The translations under genes and the position numbers were made by a program. From contig DJXP01000050.1 in NCBI GenBank assembly GCA_002449785.1, positions 1,789-9,729 on the forward strand: 7,941 bases of DNA. The letters run 5' to 3'. The notes beneath the pieces were generated by a model. It was not told the origin of the DNA and made no database searches. It saw only the letters and a program-made list of their open reading frames with translations. Numbering within the stretch: position 1 is the stretch's first letter; every line of letters starts with the position of its first letter. Shown one piece after another: positions 1-6,899 of this stretch. The DNA comes from Clostridiales bacterium UBA7001. Its GTDB lineage: Bacteria > Bacillota > Clostridia > TANB77 > CAG-508.

Positions 1-1968
1 ATTTTCATCAATTACTGGTATTCCAAGTTCATTAGCCTTGTTTAGTTTACTTCCACTAGCTTCTCCAGCTATAACATATGACGTTTTTTTAGAAACAGAT
101 GAAGATGTTTTTCCACCAAATTTTTCTATTATTTCTTCAGCTTCTTTTCTAGAATAATTATCAAGTCCACCAGTTAAAACAAATATTTTTCCTTCAAATC
201 TGTTGTCTATATTTTCATCTACTTTCTCTTCTATATTTATTCCATATTCTTTTAGTCTTTTAATTAAATCTCTTGTTTGTTCTTGAGAGAAAAATTCATA
301 AACACTTTTTGCCATTATTTCTCCCATATCATCTATTTGAACTAAATCTTCATATGTTGCATTCGCAAGATTATCAATATTTTTATAGGTTTTAGCTAAT
401 TGTTTTGCAGCTTTAACACCAATGTGTCTTATTCCAAATCCATTTATTAGTCTATATAATTCATTTTGTTTTGTTTCGTTTATACTACTGATTAAATTTT
501 CAGCAAATTTTTTTCCATTTTTCTTAAGAGAAGCAATATCTTCTAATTTTAAAGTATAAATATCAGCAATATTTTTAATTAAGTTTCTTTCTAAGAATTC
601 TTCAATAATGTTTTCTCCAAGTCCTTTAATATTCATAGCGTCTCTAGATGCGAAATGTATAATATTTCTATATTGTTTAGCAGGGCATTCAATTCCTATA
701 CATCTAATAGCAGATTCTCCCTCTTCTCTTACAGCATCTGCACCACATACAGGACATTTATTAGGCATTTTAACATCTATTTCTTTACCAGTTCTTTTCT
801 CTTTAACAACTCTTACAACTTCTGGTATAACGTCTCCAGCCTTTTGAATAATCACTCTATCACCTATTTTTAAATCTTTTTCTTTCATAAAATCTTCATT
901 ATGTAAAGTAGTTTTAGATATTGTTGAACCTGCAACTTTAACGGGTTCTAATATTGCCATAGGTGTAATAACTCCTGTTCTTCCAACCTGAAAAGTAACA
1001 TTTTTTAGCACTGTCTCTTTTTGTTCTGGTGGATATTTATATGCTACCGCCCATTTAGGACATTTGTATGTTGTACCAAGTATTTCTCTATCTTGCAAGT
1101 TATCCACTTTAACAACTGCACCATCAATTCCAAAAGTTAGTTTTTCTCTGTTTTCTCCAATATTTTTTATTTCTTTTATTACTTCTTCAATATTTTTACA
1201 TGAAATTCTTACTGGATTAACATTAAATCCAATTTTTTCTAAATAATTTAGTGACTCTATATGTGAAGCAAAATTTAAAGTGTCTGATTTTTGAACATTA
1301 AATATAAAAATATCTAAAGGCCTTGCTTCTGTAATTTTACTATCTAATTGGCGAAGAGAGCCAGCTGCTGCATTTCTAGCATTGGCAAAAAGAGATTCTT
1401 CATTTTCTTCTCTTTCTTCATTCATTCTTTCAAATTCTTCTTTACCAATAAAAACTTCTCCTCTTACTATAATATCTATATTCTCTTTAAGTTTTTTAGG
1501 TATATGTTTTATGGTTTTTAAGTTTTCTGTAATATCCTCACCTACTAAACCATTTCCTCTTGTAGCACCTCTAACAAAAATACCATTTTTATATTCTAAA
1601 CTACATGATAATCCATCAATCTTTGTTTCAACAATATATTCAACATTTTCTTTTTCTAATGATTTCTTTACTCTCTCATCAAAACTATATAGTTCTTCAA
1701 AGCTAAATATATCTTGAAGACTTTGTAGTGGAACTTCATGTTCAACTTTTTCAAATCCTTCTTTTACATTTCCACCAACATGCTGAGTAAGCGAATCTGA
1801 TGTAATAAATTCTGGAAATTCATTTTCAAGATTACGAAGTTCTACCATTAGCATATCATACTCAAAGTCAGATATTTCTGGATCATCATCATCATAATAC
1901 TTTTTTGCATAATATTCTGTTAAATTACGGAGCTCTTTTATTCTTTTTTCAGCATCTTTTTTATTCAT
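1..1968 (-). CDS. ligA: NAD+-dependent DNA ligase LigA (C-terminus beyond left edge)
   Basis: LigA seals nicks in duplex DNA during replication and repair, using NAD+ to form an enzyme-adenylate on lysine. The frame is open without interruption for 656 codons and leaves the window at the left edge. Family members are usually about 665-670 residues, so only a short tail should be missing. Domains in order: Ia NMN-binding region (YY at 24-25, then PEISDFEYD at 30-38); adenylation domain with the nucleophile K116 in KIDG, RGE at 169-171, FANARNAAAGSLRQ, K287 and K311; OB fold (GRTGVITPMA, then TTLHNED); four-cysteine zinc finger C405, C408, C423, C428; helix-hairpin-helix region about 430-585; BRCT domain from about 588 (FEGKIFVLTGG). 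The ATG at 1968-1966 is preceded by GAGG at 1981-1978, nine bases upstream. The gene is separated from pgsA by a large palindrome, and I found no convincing promoter in the gap. Identity is secure. Confidence 0.97.
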   Translation of the reverse strand, partial: MNKKDAEKRIKELRNLTEYYAKKYYDDDDPEISDFEYDMLMVELRNLENEFPEFITSDSLTQHVGGNVKEGFEKVEHEVPLQSLQDIFSFEELYSFDERVKKSLEKENVEYIVETKIDGLSCSLEYKNGIFVRGATRGNGLVGEDITENLKTIKHIPKKLKENIDIIVRGEVFIGKEEFERMNEEREENEESLFANARNAAAGSLRQLDSKITEARPLDIFIFNVQKSDTLNFASHIESLNYLEKIGFNVNPVRISCKNIEEVIKEIKNIGENREKLTFGIDGAVVKVDNLQDREILGTTYKCPKWAVAYKYPPEQKETVLKNVTFQVGRTGVITPMAILEPVKVAGSTISKTTLHNEDFMKEKDLKIGDRVIIQKAGDVIPEVVRVVKEKRTGKEIDVKMPNKCPVCGADAVREEGESAIRCIGIECPAKQYRNIIHFASRDAMNIKGLGENIIEEFLERNLIKNIADIYTLKLEDIASLKKNGKKFAENLISSINETKQNELYRLINGFGIRHIGVKAAKQLAKTYKNIDNLANATYEDLVQIDDMGEIMAKSVYEFFSQEQTRDLIKRLKEYGINIEEKVDENIDNRFEGKIFVLTGGLDNYSRKEAEEIIEKFGGKTSSSVSKKTSYVIAGEASGSKLNKANELGIPVIDEN

Positions 1969-2012
1969 AGTTTTTATCCTCAACTTATTTAGGTTACAGT
2001 TCATATTCTTTT

Positions 2013-2256
2013 GTTACAAATTAAAACTTTTTATTATTACAATTTAGCTTTTGTTACTATAAGTCCGTGCCAATAATTAATATATAAATTTTGAAATGGC
2101 ATGTGGGGACCGTTCAAAAATCTTCAAAAGTTCTAGTAGAACTTTTGTCAAGATTTTTAGAATGGGGAGAATGAAAAAATTTATATATTAATTATTTAGG
2201 CAGGACTGTAAAAATTTACTAGCTAAATTGTAATAATAAAAGTTTTAATTTGTAAC
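2013..2256. repeat. 244-bp imperfect palindrome between pgsA and ligA (candidate MITE/REP-like element)
   Basis: The outer arms 2013-2049 and 2221-2256 are reverse complements over 36 bp, with one extra T in the left arm; they begin GTTACAAATTAAAACTTT. Further in, GTCC-G-TGCC (2063-2071) faces GGCAGGAC (2199-2206) with one extra base. Next, 2072-2092 and 2176-2196 are a perfect 21-bp match. The centre is a hairpin at 2116-2158. An internal loop (2093-2115 against 2159-2175) carries GGGGA on the same strand on both sides (TGGGGACC and TGGGGAGA), so it does not pair. The element starts 7 nt after the pgsA stop codon and has no coding capacity. There is no clear target-site duplication at its ends. 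A 10-bp direct repeat, CTTTTGTTAC, flanks the left arm (2008-2017 and 2048-2057). The palindrome is seen directly; its mobile origin is inference. Confidence 0.85.
2116..2158 (-). terminator. Central hairpin of the palindrome, possible terminator after pgsA
   Basis: The tip of the palindrome has 11-nt arms, CAAAAGTTCTA and TAGAACTTTTG (2125-2147), around a single G. They are extended by a 9-bp pairing of AAAAATCTT (2116-2124) with AAGATTTTT (2150-2158), interrupted by a 2-nt TC bulge at 2148-2149. T-rich stretches occur on both sides, so the hairpin could stop transcription leaving pgsA on the minus strand or act in both directions. However, the stem is AT-rich and no uninterrupted U-tract directly follows the GC-containing part, so terminator function is uncertain. 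Confidence 0.4.
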
Positions 2257-2263
2257 ATATAAT

Positions 2264-2869
2264 TTACGCATCTTTTAGTAAATCTTTGCCATTTTTCAAG
2301 TAATCCCAACCAGAAAAAATTGTTGCAATTACAGATATAAACATTAATATAGATGAAACAATATTTATGCCATATCTTCCTAGAGTCATTGATGTATTAA
2401 TAAAATCAAAGAAATTATATTTATCAATAAATATTAGAATTATTGCAAACATTTGAGTAGCTGTTTTTATCTTTCCCCAAATAGATGCTGCAATAACTTG
2501 TCCACTTTCAGCTGCAACTAATCTATAGCCTGATACCAAGAACTCTCTTGTTAAAACTATTATTGGAATCCACGCTGGAATTTTTCCAAATTCTACTAGC
2601 ATTACTAATGCAGATATTACTAAAATTTTATCTGCTAAAGGATCTAAAAACTTACCAAATGTTGTAACTTGATTTCTTGATCTCGCTATATATCCATCAA
2701 GCTTATCTGTAATAGAAGCAATAATAAAAACAAAGTTCATTAGTAATAAATATATTGGTATTTCTAATATTTCTCCTGTAATTACTCCACATATTCCTAA
2801 ATATCCAATTATAACAAATATAGGAACTAATATCATTCTTAGAATAGTTAGTTTATTAGCTAGATTCAT
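2264..2869 (-). CDS. pgsA: CDP-diacylglycerol--glycerol-3-phosphate 3-phosphatidyltransferase
   Basis: PgsA transfers the phosphatidyl group from CDP-diacylglycerol to glycerol-3-phosphate, making phosphatidylglycerophosphate, the precursor of phosphatidylglycerol and cardiolipin, in the cytoplasmic membrane. The 201-residue protein has the full CDP-alcohol phosphotransferase signature: D55-x2-D58-G59-x2-A62-R63-x8-G72-x3-D76-x3-D80. The four aspartates are the expected metal-binding and catalytic residues. The N-terminus NLANKLTILRMILVPIF is typical of PgsA. Hydrophobic stretches near 8-28, 36-54, 82-112, 130-146 and 163-188 fit a multi-span membrane enzyme. The ATG follows AAGGGAG (2882-2876) by 6 nt. 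It lies 24 nt after the UPF0182 gene and is probably cotranscribed with it and ftsY. In Bacillus subtilis pgsA precedes cinA-recA, which is not the case here. Other CDP-alcohol phosphotransferases, such as cardiolipin synthase-type enzymes, are less likely given length and N-terminus. Confidence 0.95.
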   Translation of the reverse strand: MNLANKLTILRMILVPIFVIIGYLGICGVITGEILEIPIYLLLMNFVFIIASITDKLDGYIARSRNQVTTFGKFLDPLADKILVISALVMLVEFGKIPAWIPIIVLTREFLVSGYRLVAAESGQVIAASIWGKIKTATQMFAIILIFIDKYNFFDFINTSMTLGRYGINIVSSILMFISVIATIFSGWDYLKNGKDLLKDA

Positions 2870-2893
2870 TTTATTCTCCCTTCATTACTATAA

Positions 2894-5770
2894 CTAATTT
2901 ATTTTATTCGTAATATCATCATTTTGTACTAAATCATTTGTCAACTCATTAGTGTCAATTGTATTATCATTTCTAAACAATGAATTTCGTGATTCTTCTT
3001 CTTTTCTTTGTCTTTCTTCTTCTTCAATTTCATTTGTCCTTGCAGTTTCTAACTGATTAATTATAGATTGAAGACTTTTTATATCTTTTCCTATCATCTC
3101 AAAATTATTTGAATTTAGAGAATCATTCAAATTATTATTTGCTTTTATAACTGAGTCTATTAATGCATTTATATCTTCTGGATTGACTATATCTAAATCA
3201 ACTGCATAATCATCATTAAATAAATTTACAATTGCAGACTTTAAGTTGTCACCTATTGCAACTGTATTACCAGAAGCAACAATTACTTTCTTTAGAACTG
3301 GAATTTCGCTTTCATTTAATAATACTTGATAAACAGGTTCAATATATAAAAGTGAATTATTTATAGGAACTATTATCATATCTTTAATTAGTTTTGTACC
3401 AGTTGTATTAATCTGTTCCAATTCCTTAGAAATAGTAGCATCTTGTTCAATTTGATTATTAAGTTGAATAATACCAACAATATTATTTTCAGAATTAAAC
3501 TTATATAATGATAGTTCAGATTTACCCTGATTTACTGTACCCACTAAATAAGAAATGATATTTTGTTTTCCATATTTATTATATGTTAAAACTAGTCCAA
3601 ATTCAGGCTTTCCATCATCATATTTCTTTAAATATGTGTAGTATGGCTTCATTTCTACACCTGCTACTGTAGAATTCTTAGTAGATGCTTTTGTTGTGAT
3701 TTGCCAAATGTCATCTGCTCTATATAGTGTATCTTCACTAATATCATGATATAAATTAATTAAATTTGCTTGTATACTATATAAAAATTCAGGATATACT
3801 AAATGTTTGCAAATATCTTTTGGTAATTCATCTTCAGTAAATAAATCAGGATAAATGTTTCTATATGTCATTATAATAGGGTCTGATTTATCTGTAATAT
3901 AAAAAGTAGTATCACCATCATATGCATCTATAAGTACTTTCACAGAATTTCTAATATAATTAATTTTCTCTTTATATCCTTTAATATTTATTTGTGTTGT
4001 TTGTGAATAAGGATATTCATTAGATCTAGTATAAGCATCTAAAACCCATACTAATTTTCCTTCATCCGTAATTACTAAATAAGGATTTTCATCATATAAA
4101 ACATTTGGTAAGAGAGTTTTAGCTCTTTCTATAACATTTCTTTTAGATATTATTTTTGTATCATCTGTAATATTTGATGAAAATGCTAATTTTAAATTCT
4201 TTTCACTAATTCCAAGTATTAACCTATCTATAAATCCAAGTTTAAGCCCAGCTTTCCCAACATATACATTTTCTTCATAAGTAGAAGCTGTTATAGGATA
4301 ATCATATTCTTTTCCATATCTCGTATTTACCATAATTGTACTGTTTGTTTCTAAACCGAAATAAATTCTTGGCTCTTTTATATTTAATATGTTTTGAGAA
4401 GAAAAGTCTGACAAAATATATTCAGCATATCCATCATCATCTGAATCTGTTGCAGAACTTACAACAGCAGAATACCCATGAGTATACTTTAAAGTTCTAT
4501 TATTGTAGCTAATTGTTGAATCATTAAGTATTTCCCTAGGAGTTATATATAATAATCTTTCTTTATTATTCACATTATAATTTGCTAAAAAAGTATTATT
4601 ATATGCATAATACACACTATTTTCTTGATGTTCAGCAATTGCTGTAGAAGTAACATCTTTTGTTATAAGTGGAATGTTTTCAATAACTTTCTGGTTTTCA
4701 TTTGTTTCTTCAATAGTTATTGGTTTATAATTTTCTATATTTTTTTGTTTAATATCTATTCCATAAGCTTCTTTAGTATTTTTTATGTTATAGCCAATAT
4801 ATTCTTTTTCATTATCTAGTTCATTACTACTTACATGTACTACTTGAAAATATGTTATAACAATAAACATACCAATTAAATAAACAGGAACTATCATTGC
4901 AGATATAAAACCTTGCTTAAAATTCTGTTTTTTTACATATTTTAATAATCTTAAAACAGCTATTGCTATAACAAAACTAAAAATTCTGTATCCCCATAGT
5001 TTTATAGTTACATCAGTTTTTCCAGCACCTACTAAAACTATTTCAGAATCGTTTTTAATTTCAACCATATTACCTGTTAAAATATTTTGTGAATTTATAA
5101 AAACATATGCACAAAAAACAATAGTTATAAGTACAACTATTAATAACTCTTGTTTAATAAAAGTATTCTTTTTTAATGTTTCACCACTTACTCCATCAAA
5201 ATAAACATTTAAACATATAACATAGTAAATTGCAATATACACTATTGTAACTACCAAAACTTCCAATAAAAAAATTAATATAGAAGTAATAAATGGAAGT
5301 GAAAACATATAATAGCCTATATCTGCTCCAAATACAGGATCTGTTTGCCCAAATACTGCACCATTTTCAAAAATCAAGAATTTTTCAGCAAGAGTATTTG
5401 CAGAAACAACTCCAAAAATTATTGCAAAGAGTAAGCTTATACTTTTGTTTGGCAATTTTGGAATTTGTCTGTTTTCTTCCTCAAAAAATTTTTTCAATCC
5501 TTTTTTTATAAATTTATTCATTATATAAAAATATAAATAAATTACAATAAATGTAATAATAAAAAATAAATATTTATTTGTTACATTCTTATAAAAAACA
5601 TCATAATAATTCTCATTAATTCCCACAATATTTAAATAATCAGCTCTTAAAGAAACTGCCGCATATATTCCAAATAGTAACAAAGCTCCTAAAACTATTA
5701 ACATTCTTGTAGGAAAATGTCTTTTTTCTTTTGCAGTATTTACTTTCGAATTATCTTTCTTTTCCTCCAT
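2894..5770 (-). CDS. UPF0182 (COG1615) family membrane protein, function unknown
   Basis: This is a 958-residue protein of the UPF0182 family, whose function I do not know to be established. The N-terminal third has about seven membrane spans (near residues 21-43, 68-87, 107-128, 155-186, 208-228, 258-276 and 289-312). A large hydrophilic part of roughly 570 residues follows and is probably outside the membrane. Family hallmarks are clear: NPYLVITDEGKLVWVLDAYT (D578 is the Asp of DAYT), NYIRNSVKVLIDAYDGDTTF, the HLVYPEFLYSIQ stretch with LYHDISEDTLY after it, and IIVPINNSLLYIEPVYQ. The last 80 or so residues are a charged, Glu/Asn-rich tail with an EEEERQRKEEE run that looks coiled or disordered. 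The ATG (5770-5768) has GAAAGGA 12 nt upstream, a rather long spacing. It sits 50 nt after ftsY and 24 nt before pgsA, suggesting cotranscription. The family call is firm; any role in membrane or envelope maintenance is inference from neighbours. Confidence 0.93.
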   Translation of the reverse strand: MEEKKDNSKVNTAKEKRHFPTRMLIVLGALLLFGIYAAVSLRADYLNIVGINENYYDVFYKNVTNKYLFFIITFIVIYLYFYIMNKFIKKGLKKFFEEENRQIPKLPNKSISLLFAIIFGVVSANTLAEKFLIFENGAVFGQTDPVFGADIGYYMFSLPFITSILIFLLEVLVVTIVYIAIYYVICLNVYFDGVSGETLKKNTFIKQELLIVVLITIVFCAYVFINSQNILTGNMVEIKNDSEIVLVGAGKTDVTIKLWGYRIFSFVIAIAVLRLLKYVKKQNFKQGFISAMIVPVYLIGMFIVITYFQVVHVSSNELDNEKEYIGYNIKNTKEAYGIDIKQKNIENYKPITIEETNENQKVIENIPLITKDVTSTAIAEHQENSVYYAYNNTFLANYNVNNKERLLYITPREILNDSTISYNNRTLKYTHGYSAVVSSATDSDDDGYAEYILSDFSSQNILNIKEPRIYFGLETNSTIMVNTRYGKEYDYPITASTYEENVYVGKAGLKLGFIDRLILGISEKNLKLAFSSNITDDTKIISKRNVIERAKTLLPNVLYDENPYLVITDEGKLVWVLDAYTRSNEYPYSQTTQINIKGYKEKINYIRNSVKVLIDAYDGDTTFYITDKSDPIIMTYRNIYPDLFTEDELPKDICKHLVYPEFLYSIQANLINLYHDISEDTLYRADDIWQITTKASTKNSTVAGVEMKPYYTYLKKYDDGKPEFGLVLTYNKYGKQNIISYLVGTVNQGKSELSLYKFNSENNIVGIIQLNNQIEQDATISKELEQINTTGTKLIKDMIIVPINNSLLYIEPVYQVLLNESEIPVLKKVIVASGNTVAIGDNLKSAIVNLFNDDYAVDLDIVNPEDINALIDSVIKANNNLNDSLNSNNFEMIGKDIKSLQSIINQLETARTNEIEEEERQRKEEESRNSLFRNDNTIDTNELTNDLVQNDDITNKIN

Positions 5771-5820
5771 TTTTAGTGATATTCCTTTCTATCTTATTTA
5801 ACTCTCTTACCTCTTATCAT

Positions 5821-6726
5821 TTAAATAATAGCATTTACAAATTCTTCGCTATTAAATATTTGCATATCTTCTATTCCTTCTCCAACACCAATAAATTTCA
5901 CTGGTATTTGATTTTCAGAAACTATACCGATTACTACGCCACCTTTTGCGGTTCCATCTAATTTAGTTAAAACCAATCCTGTAATATTAGTCGTTTCCTT
6001 AAATGCTTTAACTTGCTCTATTGCATTTTGTCCTGTTTCAGCATCCAAAACAAGTAATACTTCTTGGCTATATTCTGGCATTTCTTTATCTATTACTTTT
6101 TTTATCTTAAATAGCTCGTCCATTAAATATTTCTTATTATGAAGTCTTCCTGCAGTATCTATAATTAATACATCAGCATTTATTTCATTAGTTTTTCTTA
6201 TTGCATCATAAACAACAGATGCCGGGTCAGAACCCTCATCTTTCTTTACAATTATACTTCCAGACCTTTTTGCCCATATTTCTAATTGTTCAACAGCTGC
6301 TGCTCTAAATGTATCTGCAGCTGCTACAACTACTTTTTTCCCTTGTTTAACTAAGTTATTGGCAATTTTCCCAATTGATGTAGTTTTTCCAACTCCATTT
6401 ACTCCAACTACAAGTATAATTGATGGAGTAGTATCTAATTTTAGTTCAGAATTTCCTATATCTAATATTTCTTTTATTATTTCTTTTAATGCAATTTTTA
6501 CGCCATCTTCATCTTGAATTTTTTCTTTTTTTATTTTAGTTCTTAATTCATCAATTATTTTTGTAGAAGTTTCCATTCCAATATCTGACATAACTAAGAC
6601 TTCTTCTAGTTCTTCTAAAAGTTCTTCATCAACTTTTCTAAAAACACTAAATACATTATTAATTTTTTCATCTATTGAATTTTTTGTCTTGCCAAGACCT
6701 TGCTTTAATTTATCAAAAAAACTCAC
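5821..6726 (-). CDS. ftsY: Signal recognition particle receptor FtsY
   Basis: FtsY is the membrane-associated SRP GTPase. It binds Ffh in the ribosome-nascent chain complex, and the two GTPases activate each other to deliver membrane proteins to SecYEG. With the start chosen here it has 301 residues. A basic, amphipathic N-terminus (SFFDKLKQGLGKTK) is followed by the helical N domain (about 20-90) and then the G domain. The G domain has the P-loop GVNGVGKTT (108-116), DTFRAA (138-143), DTAGRL (190-195), TKLDGTAKGG (254-263) and a closing GVGEGIEDMQ motif. There is no long acidic A domain, as in other Gram-positive FtsY. The frame can be extended three codons to a GTG at 6735, but that GTG overlaps the Shine-Dalgarno sequence. 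The GTG at 6726 is 8 nt after GAGG and gives the family-typical MSFFDKLK start. It heads the probable ftsY-UPF0182-pgsA transcript. Confidence 0.96.
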   Translation of the reverse strand: MSFFDKLKQGLGKTKNSIDEKINNVFSVFRKVDEELLEELEEVLVMSDIGMETSTKIIDELRTKIKKEKIQDEDGVKIALKEIIKEILDIGNSELKLDTTPSIILVVGVNGVGKTTSIGKIANNLVKQGKKVVVAAADTFRAAAVEQLEIWAKRSGSIIVKKDEGSDPASVVYDAIRKTNEINADVLIIDTAGRLHNKKYLMDELFKIKKVIDKEMPEYSQEVLLVLDAETGQNAIEQVKAFKETTNITGLVLTKLDGTAKGGVVIGIVSENQIPVKFIGVGEGIEDMQIFNSEEFVNAII

Positions 6727-6730
6727 TTTT

Positions 6731-6739
6731 ATCACCTCT
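6731..6739 (-). promoter_or_regulatory. Ribosome binding site that decides the ftsY start
   Basis: On the minus strand AGAGGTGAT matches the complement of the 16S rRNA 3' end for nine bases. It is followed by AAAA and then GTG at 6726. The alternative upstream GTG (6735-6733) is embedded in this site and cannot use it, so the downstream GTG is favoured. Confidence 0.8.
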
Positions 6740-6765
6740 ATTTTAAAGACATTAGTACCTATTAT

Positions 6766-6794
6766 TTTATATCATTAAAACCCTTAAAAATCAA
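6766..6794 (-). promoter_or_regulatory. Sigma-A-type promoter for the ftsY transcript
   Basis: On the minus strand a -35 hexamer TTGATT (6794-6789) and a -10 hexamer TATAAA (6771-6766) are separated by exactly 17 bp. Transcription would start near 6760-6759, about 33 nt before the chosen ftsY start codon, leaving room for the ribosome binding site. It lies downstream of the terminator-like hairpin of the PHP gene, which fits a new transcription unit. Read by eye only, in an AT-rich background. Confidence 0.6.
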
Positions 6795-6851
6795 TAGTTT
6801 GTAAAATAAAAATTGAGCCAAACGGGGCGTTTTTTTGCTGTAACAACAACC

Positions 6852-6887
6852 AAAAGGGACAGACTATTTTATTTAAAAGCCTATCCC
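6852..6887 (-). terminator. Imperfect hairpin, probable terminator of the PHP gene
   Basis: GGGACAG at 6856-6862 pairs with CTATCCC at 6881-6887, with a C-A mismatch inside; further mismatched pairs run inward toward an AT-rich loop. In the minus direction the hairpin begins 12 nt after the PHP stop codon and is followed by TTTT (6855-6852). In the plus direction it is followed by CATTTTTT, so it could also work that way. The short U-tract on the minus strand and the mismatches lower confidence. Confidence 0.5.
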
Positions 6888-6899
6888 CATTTTTTATTG

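Noticed and set aside
608..1717. Several open frames of 60-111 codons on the plus strand opposite ligA
   Set aside because: They are antisense to a fully conserved LigA frame, have no family resemblance and show the Ser/Phe/Leu-rich composition expected of AT-rich antisense.
1..1968. Slightly unusual LigA motifs (DSLTQHVGG instead of DSPTQRVGG; CIGIECPAK at the zinc finger; FANARN instead of FANPRN)
   Set aside because: All catalytic lysines, the RGE motif and all four zinc cysteines are present. The changes look like lineage variation rather than a defective or novel enzyme.
2264..2869. pgsA as a different CDP-alcohol phosphotransferase
   Set aside because: Length, N-terminal NKLTILRMILVP motif and the whole signature favour phosphatidylglycerophosphate synthase.
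4625..5961. Plus-strand frames of 64-76 codons opposite the UPF0182 gene and ftsY
   Set aside because: They are antisense to clear genes, with hydrophobic Phe/Ile/Tyr-rich content that mirrors the opposite strand; no recognisable domain.
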